A stretch of DNA of 64,000 nt from the NCBI GenBank assembly GCA_022820025.1, contig JAJEGF010000015.1, positions 62,001 through 126,000 on the forward strand, in the 5' to 3' direction. A program made the translations under genes and the position numbers. This document shows positions 17,285-25,344 of this stretch, one piece after another (position 1 is the stretch's first letter; each line of letters opens with the position of its first letter). Source of the DNA: Chloroflexota bacterium (GTDB lineage: Bacteria; Chloroflexota; UBA11872). The notes beneath the pieces were generated by a model. It did no database searches. It was given only the letters and a program-made list of their open reading frames with translations, and was not told where the DNA came from.

Positions 17285-18931
17285 TCAGCCGGTCGGGTTG
17301 GCGTCCTCCGATGTGAATTGGAACGAGTAGAGCTCGGCGTTGCGAAGGGTGAACCGCAGGCGGCGGTAGGGCGCGCCGGGGCGGCGGGGATCCAGGACGC
17401 CGGGATTGGCGTGGGGGATCCTGGGGCTGCCGTTCCAGGTGACGGTGTGGTCCACGGCGTCGCCGGCGAACACGTCGCAGTCGGATTCGGCGGCGCCGGT
17501 GAGCGGTCGGTCCTGCGCGTCGGTGACTTCCACGCGCAGATAACCCCCGGGGCGGCAGCGGGCGTTGATACGGAGGCGGTTGCCGGGGGCAACCATGGGC
17601 TCGGTGACGATGAGACCTTCGCGTTCGCGGCCCGCGTCCAAGGACACGAATCCGTCCCGCCGCATGCGGGCCAGGCCCAGGGCGTAGCCGACGTTGCTCA
17701 TGTCGTTGACCTCGGGCAGGTGATCCCAGGCGGTGGAACCGGCGTACTGCTCGGGCGGGCCGGCGAACCACCAGTCGTGATGGTTTCGCGAGCCGCCGTA
17801 GTAGACGCGCAGTTCACCGTCTTTGGCCACCGGCGCGCTGGACACGTTGACCATGAACTGATCCCAGGCGCCGGACGGCCCCGGTTTCAGCCACGGACGA
17901 CCCGGCCACACGCGCCGCCAGGTGCGACCGTCCCGGCTGTGGGTCAGTTCCACGTGCATGGTGTTGCTGACCATGTTGAACACGCCCATGAACCCGAGCC
18001 ATTGGGCGCCGATCCGATAGAGCGACATGCCGTAGAAGGACGTATCGAGATTGTCGATGTCGGGGTCGGGGGCCAGCACGAGTCGGGGCCGGGTCCAGTG
18101 GTGAAAGTCGGCGCTTTCCATCATGAAGACGCGGCGGCGATTGCGACCGCCCGGCTGGTCCGTGGCTACGTCGTATGTGGGCGTACCGCCGGTTGGTCCC
18201 AGCGGCGGAAGGCGCAGCGGGTCGGGCGCGCCGACCATAAACGGATGGCGGGTAATGGCGAGATAGGCGCGGGATTCAGGATCGACGGCCACGATCGCCG
18301 TGTCATCCAGTCGCGCGCGCTCGGCGCCCACCACCGGGGGCTCGTCCAGCGGCGTCCAGTGGATGCCATCGGGCGAAACGCCGTGACGAACGACTCCTCC
18401 ACCGACTTCCTCCTCGCTGGGCGGTACGTGAAAGTAGAGGGCCTTGAAGCGACGCGAGTCGTCGCTCTCCCAGGGGTCGCGCAGCAGGCCCATCGAGTGC
18501 GGCGAGCCGTCGACTTCCGATCCCATCACGACGTTGGTGTCCTGACCTTCGTGGGTGAACATGCCCATGGGGGGCTTTGTGAATGTCTCGCCGTCGTCGG
18601 TGTGGGCGTAGAGGTAGCGCATGCGGGCGTTGGCCCAGGCGTGAATAGTGCCGCCCTCGCCGCGGGCCAGCTTGTCGCGGTCCAGCCACCAGTCCTCGTA
18701 CATGCAGTGGGTGCGTCCGGAATCCGCGTCGTGCCAGGCCTGCCAGCCATTGAAGGAGAAGTAGGTGACGTGTTCCCAGGGCCGGTCGGCCTGGATGACG
18801 GGGTTGGCCGCAGACTTGTGGGGACGATGGACTGTACGCGTGATATCCGCGACGGCGCTGACGACGCCGTTGTCAAAGAAGTATTGCGGCGCGTCGCCGA
18901 TGACAAGTTCGGTCGGGTCCAGGCGAGGCAT
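17285..18931 (-). CDS. Predicted glycoside hydrolase, GH43/GH32-like beta-propeller protein
   Basis: Cytoplasmic protein of 548 aa with no signal peptide. Repeated blades of the type SPDGIHWTPLDEPPVV, SADFHHWTRPRLVLAP and SRDGRTWRRVWPGRPW are the Asp-box-like D-G-x-x-W units of five-bladed propeller glycosidases. A C-terminal beta-sandwich segment (GYLRVEVTDAQDRPLTGA) resembles domains appended to GH32/GH43 proteins. I cannot assign the catalytic triad with certainty. The start is taken at ATG 18931 (MPRLDPTELVIGD); an upstream in-frame GTG at 18970 would add 13 basic residues. Expected role: release or recognition of sugar residues. It lies alone between the DUF4143 ATPase and pdxA. Confidence 0.62.
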   Translation of the reverse strand: MPRLDPTELVIGDAPQYFFDNGVVSAVADITRTVHRPHKSAANPVIQADRPWEHVTYFSFNGWQAWHDADSGRTHCMYEDWWLDRDKLARGEGGTIHAWANARMRYLYAHTDDGETFTKPPMGMFTHEGQDTNVVMGSEVDGSPHSMGLLRDPWESDDSRRFKALYFHVPPSEEEVGGGVVRHGVSPDGIHWTPLDEPPVVGAERARLDDTAIVAVDPESRAYLAITRHPFMVGAPDPLRLPPLGPTGGTPTYDVATDQPGGRNRRRVFMMESADFHHWTRPRLVLAPDPDIDNLDTSFYGMSLYRIGAQWLGFMGVFNMVSNTMHVELTHSRDGRTWRRVWPGRPWLKPGPSGAWDQFMVNVSSAPVAKDGELRVYYGGSRNHHDWWFAGPPEQYAGSTAWDHLPEVNDMSNVGYALGLARMRRDGFVSLDAGREREGLIVTEPMVAPGNRLRINARCRPGGYLRVEVTDAQDRPLTGAAESDCDVFAGDAVDHTVTWNGSPRIPHANPGVLDPRRPGAPYRRLRFTLRNAELYSFQFTSEDANPTG

Positions 18932-19089
18932 GGGCAATTTCTTTGCTGCGATGGCGACCAGGCGCGTCACCTTAGCGGGCGCGCGAGGATTTGTAAGCGC
19001 CGAAACGGTCAGCGACTATCGAGCCGTGTCCACGCTGGCTCATCTCAATCGCAACGGAAACGCGCGCCAGCGCCGAAAGGGGAATCGGT

Positions 19090-20106
19090 GTGACGGCTGA
19101 CAGCCGGCCGCTCATCGGGCTCATGCTCGGCGACAGCTGCGGCATCGGGCCCGAGGTGGCTGTGAAGGCCATGGCCTCCAGCGCTGTCGGCGATCGTGGT
19201 CGATTCGCGATCGTCGGCGACGTGCGCGTCCTCGAGCAAGGCATGCGGGACGGCGACCTGAGATTCGACTACGAGGTCTACGAGACGCTAGAGGAAGTGA
19301 CCTGGCCTCGCCGCACCGTTCCCGTCGTTGACCTCGGCAACGTGGATCCAAGCCAGTTCGTGAGAGGCCAAGTCTCGCCCGAGTCCGGCCGAGTCTGCGG
19401 CGAAACGCTGAAGCACATGATCGGTCTCGCGTTGGCGGGAGACCTTGACGCCATCTGCTACGCCTCGCTAAACAAGGCCGCCCTGCACCAAGGCGGCTGG
19501 CGATTCCCAGACGAGGCCCATATGTTCGCCGACTTCGCCGGGTACGACGGTCTCTTTGGCGAGATGAACGTCATTCCCGAGTTCAGCACGTTCAGGGTCA
19601 CCTCACACGTCGCGCTGCGCGAGGCGGTCGACATGATCACCTCCGACCGCCTGACGGCCGTCGTGCGCCTGGCCGACCGAACGCTGCGAAGCATGCGGCA
19701 GCGGCCTCCGCGAATCGGGGTCGCCGCGCTGAATCCTCACGCGGGAGAAAACGGCTTGTTCGGCGATGAGGAAATCCGGATCATTCGCCCCACCGTCGAG
19801 CGACTCCGGGCCGAGGGCCTTCAGGTGGCCGGACCCATCCCCTCGGACACGATCTTCCTGCGAGCGAAGCGCGGGGAATTTGATGGCGTGGTGATGATGT
19901 ACCACGACCAGGGACAGATCGCGACCAAGTTGCTCGGTTTCGGTAAGGGCGTCACCGCCCTTGTCGGCCTGCCCGTCACGTTCACAACACCGGCGCACGG
20001 CACGGCCTTCGACATCGCAGGACAGGGTATTGCCGACTCGGGTGGGCTCGAGTATGCACTGCGCCTCGCCGCCCGGCTTGCAGTTCGAGTCCCGCCAGTC
20101 GCATAG
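19090..20106 (+). CDS. pdxA: PdxA-family 4-phospho-hydroxythreonine dehydrogenase
   Basis: NAD-dependent metal enzyme of 338 aa. In vitamin B6 synthesis PdxA oxidises 4-phosphohydroxy-L-threonine. The family signatures are GDSCGIGPEVAVKAM at the N-terminus, LNPHAGENGLFGDEE (metal His), VMMYHDQGQIATKLLGFGKG (metal His) and TPAHGTAFDIAGQG (metal His). The start is GTG 19090. No other B6 pathway gene is near. The YHDQGQIATKLL and VTFTTPAHG segments differ from classical PdxA, so a PdxA2-type sugar-acid phosphate dehydrogenase (4-phospho-threonate or erythronate catabolism) is also possible. Confidence 0.85.
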   Translation: MTADSRPLIGLMLGDSCGIGPEVAVKAMASSAVGDRGRFAIVGDVRVLEQGMRDGDLRFDYEVYETLEEVTWPRRTVPVVDLGNVDPSQFVRGQVSPESGRVCGETLKHMIGLALAGDLDAICYASLNKAALHQGGWRFPDEAHMFADFAGYDGLFGEMNVIPEFSTFRVTSHVALREAVDMITSDRLTAVVRLADRTLRSMRQRPPRIGVAALNPHAGENGLFGDEEIRIIRPTVERLRAEGLQVAGPIPSDTIFLRAKRGEFDGVVMMYHDQGQIATKLLGFGKGVTALVGLPVTFTTPAHGTAFDIAGQGIADSGGLEYALRLAARLAVRVPPVA

Positions 20107-20148
20107 CCACGCGCTATTGGGATGTCGAATCGTCCACCAGGTTGACAA

Positions 20149-20439
20149 TCAACTGGCATCCAGGAGACGGCGCCGCCGGCGCGCCTGACTGATCACCCGG
20201 CGGCGGGCGGCACGCATCACCAAGTCAAAGTTCGGTCCCTGCTCGGCCGCGGCCAAAATCGTGAGCGCGCGGTTGAAGGCCGCCCGGTCACCCGAGTCAA
20301 TCGATTGATCCGCCGCCCAGGTCGACAGGGCCCGCAAGACTGCTCGCCGCGGTTCCTGTACGAGCGCCCGCGCGGTCGAGGGCGCGTCGCTGTGAAGATT
20401 CTGTTGGGGAGTCGCCGGAGGTGCCGTCGTGCCGATCAA
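20149..20439 (-). CDS. Small basic protein of unknown function
   Basis: Predicted 96-aa product. The frame is open up to 20523, but a good promoter covers 20495-20523, so the start must lie downstream. TTG 20439 has AAGGA about 9 bases ahead and is my choice. The C-terminal half is predicted helical (RRAVLRALSTWAADQ, DRAAFNRALTILAAAE) and ends in an Arg-rich tail (AARRRVISQARRRRRLLDAS) that could bind nucleic acid. No family is recognised. It is divergent from the HTH protein at 20585, an arrangement seen for regulator-target pairs. The gene is supported by promoter and frame, not by homology. Confidence 0.45.
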   Translation of the reverse strand: MIGTTAPPATPQQNLHSDAPSTARALVQEPRRAVLRALSTWAADQSIDSGDRAAFNRALTILAAAEQGPNFDLVMRAARRRVISQARRRRRLLDAS

Positions 20440-20494
20440 GAGCCGGTGTCCTTGCGAAATGCCGGCGACGGAAGAAGACCGCCGCGATAGACAT

Positions 20495-20523
20495 ATATTC
20501 CCAATTCTAGGATTTTCTGTCAA
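20495..20523 (-). promoter_or_regulatory. Sigma70-like promoter
   Basis: Minus strand TTGACA (20518-20523), 17-bp spacer, GAATAT (20495-20500), in a locally AT-rich stretch. It would drive the small basic protein gene at 20149-20439. Confidence 0.6.
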
Positions 20524-20584
20524 TATTGCATTTCATGTTCACTCGTGGCAGACTAGGATGCGCGATTGACAGTCGCAGTTGAGC

Positions 20585-21073
20585 ATGACCGGGCGGAATA
20601 GCGACGGACGTGAGGAGTTTGCACGCCGACTGCGTGCTTACATGGGCTACGCCGACCGCACGTTGGACGAGGTGGCGCGGAGCCTGAGCGCCGCCGGTGT
20701 GCCGGCCAGTGCCAGCACCGTCAATCGCTGGTCGCGCGGACAGTCGGTGCCGAATATCGTCGCGGCACAGGCGCTGGGGCGGCTAGTCGAGGCGGCCGGC
20801 ATGGCGCCGGCCGGCGAAGGCGTGACCTGGTTGTTGGGCAATCGACCGCCCGGTCCGGCCTCGGAAACGCGGGCCGGGCCACCAAGCCTGGACGGGGCGG
20901 TGCGCGGCTGGCAGTTCCACACCGCCAGCCCGGCGCTCTCGCAGGCTCTGGCCGAGCGGGGTGTGCCCGCCGCGTACCGTAAGCCGCTCGCCGAACTGCT
21001 GGCGCAACTGCTGGCTGAGATCGAATCAGACCAGCCGGAATCGCCGTTAGCCGACGAGGACGCCGCTAGCTAG
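20585..21073 (+). CDS. Helix-turn-helix DNA-binding protein (XRE-like)
   Basis: Predicted regulator of 162 aa. Residues 10-75 form a helical domain with an HTH pattern: TLDEVARSLSAAGVPASAST followed by VNRWSRGQSVPNIVAAQALG. The NRWSRGQSVPN part is the recognition-helix signature of XRE-type repressors. The remainder is Pro/Ala-rich with a C-terminal amphipathic helix (KPLAELLAQLLAEIE). ATG 20585 is used; a TTG at 20579 is in frame. No ribosome binding site is obvious. It is divergent from the small basic protein gene and may regulate it. tRNA-Gly follows 28 bp downstream. Confidence 0.72.
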   Translation: MTGRNSDGREEFARRLRAYMGYADRTLDEVARSLSAAGVPASASTVNRWSRGQSVPNIVAAQALGRLVEAAGMAPAGEGVTWLLGNRPPGPASETRAGPPSLDGAVRGWQFHTASPALSQALAERGVPAAYRKPLAELLAQLLAEIESDQPESPLADEDAAS

Positions 21074-21101
21074 AATGGGGCAGCTGCCCCTTGGTGGCCC
21101 G

Positions 21102-21173
21102 GCGGAAGTGGCTCAGTGGTAGAGCATCTCCTTGCCAAGGAGAGGGTCACGGGTTCGAATCCCGTCTTCCGCT
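21102..21173 (+). tRNA. tRNA-Gly (anticodon GCC)
   Basis: A 72-nt cloverleaf: acceptor GCGGAAG/CTTCCGC, D arm GCTC-AGTGGTA-GAGC, anticodon arm TCTCC-TTGCCAA-GGAGA (GCC), T arm ACGGG-TTCGAAT-CCCGT, discriminator T. The 3' CCA is not fully encoded (CCT follows). A TAGAAT hexamer at 21071 may be its -10 box. The SRAP gene starts only 12 bp downstream. Confidence 0.97.
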
Positions 21174-21185
21174 CCTGAACCAGCT

Positions 21186-21860
21186 ATGTGCGCACGGTAT
21201 AACTTGCACTCAAGCCCACAGGCTCTGGCCGAGTACTTTGACGTGGCCGCAGAGGACCTCCCTCGTACGCTTCCACTTCCCAATTTCAACGTCGCGCCCA
21301 CGCAGAAGGCACCGGTGGTGCTTGACAGACCGCGACGATTCGAGGTCATGCGTTGGGGGCTGATTCCGTTCTGGGCCAAAAATGACCGAATCGGACGTCG
21401 AACAATCAACGCCCGGGCTGAAACCGTGGCTGAGAAACCAGCCTTCCGCGCCGCGTTTCGCAAGCGCCGGTGCCTGGTGCCGGCGGATGGCTTCTATGAG
21501 TGGACGGGGCCCCGCGGAAAACGCCAGCCCCTGAACATCCACCGAACCGACGGGCAGCCCTTGGCACTCGCTGGCCTTTGGGAATCTCACGACGCGTTTG
21601 GGCCGACGTTCACAATCATCACCACATCACCCAACGCATATATGTCCGCAATCCACAGCCGCATGCCGGTAGTCCTTGAGCGATGCAACTGGGACGCCTG
21701 GCTATCCGCGGACGATGAGGAGCCGGGCTGGCGTGTCGCACTTCTTCAGCCCGCCGGCAACGAGGTGGTGACCGGCTACCCGGTGAGCCCCGCCGTAAAC
21801 TCGGTTGCAAACAACGGACCCAAGCTCCTTCGAACCGCAGGATCCGATCGCTTGTTCTAG
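21186..21860 (+). CDS. SRAP-domain protein (HMCES/YedK abasic-site DNA-protein crosslinker)
   Basis: Protein of 224 aa that covers abasic sites in single-stranded DNA by forming a thiazolidine crosslink through its N-terminal cysteine. The key residues are in place: C2 directly after the initiator Met (MCARYN), N34 in NFNVAPTQ, R77 in INARAE, E105 in DGFYEW, and H157 in AIHSRMPVVL. ATG 21186 is fixed by the requirement for Cys2. No Shine-Dalgarno sequence precedes it. Because the gene lies 12 bp after tRNA-Gly, it is probably co-transcribed, and tRNA 3' processing would leave a very short leader. Length and motifs are typical of bacterial YedK. Confidence 0.94.
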   Translation: MCARYNLHSSPQALAEYFDVAAEDLPRTLPLPNFNVAPTQKAPVVLDRPRRFEVMRWGLIPFWAKNDRIGRRTINARAETVAEKPAFRAAFRKRRCLVPADGFYEWTGPRGKRQPLNIHRTDGQPLALAGLWESHDAFGPTFTIITTSPNAYMSAIHSRMPVVLERCNWDAWLSADDEEPGWRVALLQPAGNEVVTGYPVSPAVNSVANNGPKLLRTAGSDRLF

Positions 21861-21975
21861 GTCTTGACCCTGCGGCGCATTCGGCCGTTGGCGGCCTGTG
21901 GCACACCGCCGACGGCTATAGCCGGTCTCGGCTGGCTTCGCACCGGGTGGGACCGGAGCAGGCGACCTTGCGACG

Positions 21976-22845
21976 TTAGCCCACGAGCGCTTTTTCGGGT
22001 TGGATTTGCTCGTGCTCTTCCAACCAGACCTTGAGAGGCACGTCGGCGTCGGACGGTGACGAACGACCGTGCTCATTGGTGGAGTGGCCCATCATCTGCT
22101 TGAGGATGGGATGCGAGTCGTCGTACCAGTCCTGTGGGAACTCCATGTCGTCGCGCGTGCGGATCCAGCGGTAGCCGTAGCCGTAGAAGAGGACCCGGCG
22201 GGTCACGTCGGAGAAGTTTGGCGTGGCCGCGTGCCAGATGCGGCGGTCAAAGATGACCGCGCTGCCGGCCTTGACCTTGACGGGGATGGCGCCTTCGGGC
22301 TGGACGTCGCCTTCGGCGGGCTCGGGCAGGGTGTTGGAGAGCTGGCTGCCCGGAACGACCCAGAAGTTGCCCATGCCCTCGTTACTGACGTCGGTAAGGA
22401 AGTAGCCGACCTTGAGCGAGATCCGCGGACGGGGGTTGGTTTCCATGTCCCGGTTCATCTGGCCGGAGTCCTGATGCCAGCCCCAGGCGCTGGCGGACGG
22501 GTCGTAGGTGCCGGGCTCCCTGCCGGTGACGGCGAGGTGCGTGTGGTAGAGGTAGACGTTCCAGCCGAGGATGCCCCAGACCTTGGGCAGCAGGCGTTCG
22601 TAGGCCACCATGTCGAAGAACGAGCGGTCGAGATGCACGAAGCCCAGCTTGTTGATGCGCTGGGTGATGGTCTTGTCGGTGCGTCCTTCTTCCAGGACGC
22701 CGCTTTCCATCAGGTCGTCGATGGTCTCGATCAACGATTCCCGCAGATCGTCGGGAACGGCGTCTTCGACGACCAGGAAGCCGTCGCGCTCGAACGATTC
22801 GCGCTCGTCGTCAGTCAGGGCGTATTGCAGACAACTGGGATCCAT
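21976..22845 (-). CDS. Phytanoyl-CoA dioxygenase family protein (PhyH)
   Basis: Fe(II)/2-oxoglutarate-dependent dioxygenase of 289 aa. The metal triad is visible as H-x-D in WGWHQDSG and the distal His in RRIWHAATPN; the 2-oxoglutarate-binding Arg follows in VTRRVLF. ATG 22845 is preceded by GAGG at 7 bases. The PhyH family hydroxylates diverse small molecules and lipids and is expanded in marine heterotrophs; the substrate is not predictable here. It sits downstream of the membrane-anchored protein at 22929-23411 on the same strand, with no clear functional link. Confidence 0.9.
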   Translation of the reverse strand: MDPSCLQYALTDDERESFERDGFLVVEDAVPDDLRESLIETIDDLMESGVLEEGRTDKTITQRINKLGFVHLDRSFFDMVAYERLLPKVWGILGWNVYLYHTHLAVTGREPGTYDPSASAWGWHQDSGQMNRDMETNPRPRISLKVGYFLTDVSNEGMGNFWVVPGSQLSNTLPEPAEGDVQPEGAIPVKVKAGSAVIFDRRIWHAATPNFSDVTRRVLFYGYGYRWIRTRDDMEFPQDWYDDSHPILKQMMGHSTNEHGRSSPSDADVPLKVWLEEHEQIQPEKALVG

Positions 22846-22928
22846 AACCGGCCTCGATCCGTCCGGGTGCGGCGGTTCAGTATAGAAATAGCGGGGGTGG
22901 GCGGTCACCTGGCAGAGTTGCCGCCGCC

Positions 22929-23411
22929 TTAGCCCGCGCCGCCTGCGTCGCCCGGCTGGGCGATGGTGACGACCCACTCGCCTTCGGCGCGTTCGACGTT
23001 CAATGCGTAGCTGCCGGCCGCGGTGATCTGGGCGGAGGCCCCGCCCTCGCGACTGAGCGGCGGGATGATGCTGACCGGTGCGATGGGTTCGGCGTTGGGA
23101 TCGTCCAGGGACTGAAGGGATGCGGTGAAGGGTTCGACGGTCCCGTCGTAGACGGCCTGCACGATGACCAGGCCTTCACGCAGGCCGAGGGCTTCGGTTT
23201 GGCCGGGGCGCAGGCCGTCGAACGCGATGGGGCGGTCGATGGGGGTGACGGTTGGCGCGGGGGCCGATGGAGGCGTCGTCGAGTCGTCGGCGAGCAGTGC
23301 GCCGAGGACGGAGGACCGTTCCGCCGGAATCACGCCCACCAGCATGAGCGCCACAACGACGGCCAGCGCCAGCAGAGCAAGCCCAAGCACATACGAGTGC
23401 ATTCGCAGCAT
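22929..23411 (-). CDS. Membrane-anchored extracytoplasmic protein of unknown function
   Basis: Predicted 160-aa protein. One hydrophobic anchor (about residues 6-28, YVLGLALLALAVVVALMLVG) is followed by a Ser/Thr/Pro-rich stalk and a compact C-terminal domain with beta-strand character (EALGLREGLVIVQAVYDG, SYALNVERAEGEWVVTIAQ). The pattern of a small secreted ligand-binding or lipoprotein-like domain is clear, but no family is recognised. ATG 23411 lacks an obvious ribosome binding site, and an upstream start in frame is possible. It is divergent from the NDH-2 fusion gene, 157 bp away. Confidence 0.6.
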   Translation of the reverse strand: MLRMHSYVLGLALLALAVVVALMLVGVIPAERSSVLGALLADDSTTPPSAPAPTVTPIDRPIAFDGLRPGQTEALGLREGLVIVQAVYDGTVEPFTASLQSLDDPNAEPIAPVSIIPPLSREGGASAQITAAGSYALNVERAEGEWVVTIAQPGDAGGAG

Positions 23412-23568
23412 GGTTCGAGCCTGCGACGCCGAAGCGACGTCCGTCAACGACCTACCGGACGGTGCGTGCCCGGCCACCGCGGCATGAAGAACGGGCGGCG
23501 GGCCGGGATTCGTCAGTGTGCGCCCGGCGCTGCCACAATCGGATGACACTCGCAGCGGGAGGGACGCG

Positions 23569-25344
23569 GTGCGGTACATAGCCGTCCTGGCCCGCCGCGA
23601 AGTCTTCTTTGGCGGGTTGGCCGGGTTGCTGGCGGGGGTCGTCTTTGCGCTGGCGATGCAGGCCGAGCAGATGCGCGTGGAGGTGACCGGGCTGGCCGGG
23701 GTGTCGACCTCCGGCGCCGGGCTGATTGTGCACCTGGTGCTTGCAACGCTGATCGGCGCGGTTGTTGGCATGCAGTACCGGCACGAGCCGGGCAGCTACG
23801 CGGCGCAGATCACGCTGGGCGTCACGTTCGGGCTGCTGGGCTGGATCCTGGGACCGCTGACGATTCGACCGCTGGCGGAAGGGCAGATTCCCGACTGGTC
23901 CATCGCCGTGGCGTCGGCTGGGTTTCCCAGCCTGATGGGGCACATGCTGTACGGGGCGCTGACCATCGGCGGCCTGTACTGGGTCGTGGACCGGTGGGGC
24001 GGCGGCGCCGTGCTGGCACGCCCGAGCGAACGCGCGGTGGAGCGCGTGCATCGGATCGTGGTGTTGGGCGGCGGGTTCGGCGGGATGAGCGCGGCGCAGA
24101 CGCTGGAGCGGATGACGCGGAAGCGGCGTGACCTGGACGTGACGCTGGTCAGCCAGAGCAATTTCCTGCTGTTTACGCCGATGCTGGCCGAGGTGGCGTC
24201 CAGCGCGCTGGAAGCGCAACACATCGCGGCGCCAATTCGCGCGGCCTGCCCGTTCACCAACTTCATTCACGGAGACGTCGAACGGATCGACAGCGAGCAG
24301 CGGCAGGTGCTGGTGCATGGGCGGCGCACGGCGGAGCCGCAGGCGGTGCCCTACGACCACCTGGTGCTGGCGATGGGGTCGGTGCCGAACTTCTACGGCC
24401 TGCCGGGCCTGGCCGAGCACGCGATCACGCTGAAGACGCTGGAAGACGCGGTGGGCCTGCGGCACCGGGTGCTGTCGCAATTGGAACGCGCCGATCATGA
24501 GACGGACGCGGAGGTTCGACAGCGGCTGCTGACGTTTGTCGTCGCAGGCGGCGGGTTTGCCGGCGCGGAGACGATCGCCGAACTGTTCGACCTGGTGTCG
24601 AGCGTTCGCCGCTACTACCAGCATCTGCGGCCGGGTGACGCGCGATTTGTGCTGGTGCATTCGCGCGACCGCATTTTGCCGGAACTTAGCGCGGAACTGG
24701 GCGCGTACGCACTGGAGAAGCTCAGCGCGCGGGGGATCGAGTTTCGACTGGGGCGCCGGGTAGCGGCAGCGGCCGAAGGGTCGGTCACGCTGGACGACGA
24801 CACGGTGATCGCCTGCGAGACGTTCGTCTGGACGGCGGGGAACCAGCCGAACCCGCTGCTGGGAACCATGGACTGCGAGACGAATCGGTCCGGCCAGATC
24901 GTGGTGGACGCCACGCTAGGGGTACAGGACAGGCCGGGGCTGTGGGCCGTGGGCGACGGGGCGCAGATTCCGGATCTCACCAACGAGGGACGGCCCTGTC
25001 CGCCGACTGCCCAGCACGCGCTGCGCCAGGGTAAGCGGGTGGCCCTGAACATCCTGGCGACGATCGATGGCCGGACACTGAGGCCGTTCCGATACCGCGC
25101 GACCGGATCACTGGTGGGGCTCGGGCACCGTACGGCGGCCGCCGAAATCTGGGGTCGCAAGTTCTCGGGGCTGCTGGCCTGGTTCATGTGGCGGACGATC
25201 TATCTCAGCAAGCTGCCGGGACTGGAACGCAAGTCGCGCGTGGCGCTGGACTGGGCGCTGGACCTGGTGTTTCCGCGCGACATCGTGCTGACGACGGCGA
25301 CCGACGGCCGGTTCGGATCCGAGGACCCGGAGCGCGGGCCATGA
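23569..25344 (+). CDS. Type II NADH dehydrogenase-like flavoprotein fused to an N-terminal 4-TM module
   Basis: Protein of 591 aa. Residues 10-142 are a membrane module with about four hydrophobic segments and the motifs GWILGPLTIRPL and FPSLMGHMLYGALTIGGLYW. From residue 162 there is a complete two-Rossmann flavoprotein: FAD motif RIVVLGGGFGG, NADH motif FVVAGGGFAGAE, and LWAVGDGAQIP for FAD binding, with a C-terminal amphipathic region (WFMWRTIYLSKLPG) typical of NDH-2. It should transfer electrons from NADH to quinone without ion pumping. GTG 23569 with GGGAGGG just upstream is preferred over GTG 23518. The fused module recurs three times in the next gene, whose ATG overlaps this stop. Confidence 0.88.
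   Translation: MRYIAVLARREVFFGGLAGLLAGVVFALAMQAEQMRVEVTGLAGVSTSGAGLIVHLVLATLIGAVVGMQYRHEPGSYAAQITLGVTFGLLGWILGPLTIRPLAEGQIPDWSIAVASAGFPSLMGHMLYGALTIGGLYWVVDRWGGGAVLARPSERAVERVHRIVVLGGGFGGMSAAQTLERMTRKRRDLDVTLVSQSNFLLFTPMLAEVASSALEAQHIAAPIRAACPFTNFIHGDVERIDSEQRQVLVHGRRTAEPQAVPYDHLVLAMGSVPNFYGLPGLAEHAITLKTLEDAVGLRHRVLSQLERADHETDAEVRQRLLTFVVAGGGFAGAETIAELFDLVSSVRRYYQHLRPGDARFVLVHSRDRILPELSAELGAYALEKLSARGIEFRLGRRVAAAAEGSVTLDDDTVIACETFVWTAGNQPNPLLGTMDCETNRSGQIVVDATLGVQDRPGLWAVGDGAQIPDLTNEGRPCPPTAQHALRQGKRVALNILATIDGRTLRPFRYRATGSLVGLGHRTAAAEIWGRKFSGLLAWFMWRTIYLSKLPGLERKSRVALDWALDLVFPRDIVLTTATDGRFGSEDPERGP

Noticed and set aside
17318-19093. Plus-strand open frame of 591 codons opposite the GH43/32-like gene
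   Set aside because: Shadow frame. The minus-strand product has propeller repeats and a sensible start, while this one has no recognisable motif and would run into pdxA.
21077-21090. GGGGCAGCTGCCCC palindrome before tRNA-Gly as a terminator of the HTH gene
   Set aside because: A perfect 14-bp palindrome, but with no loop-forming spacer and no T-run. It may simply lie at the tRNA transcription start, so it was not called as a feature.
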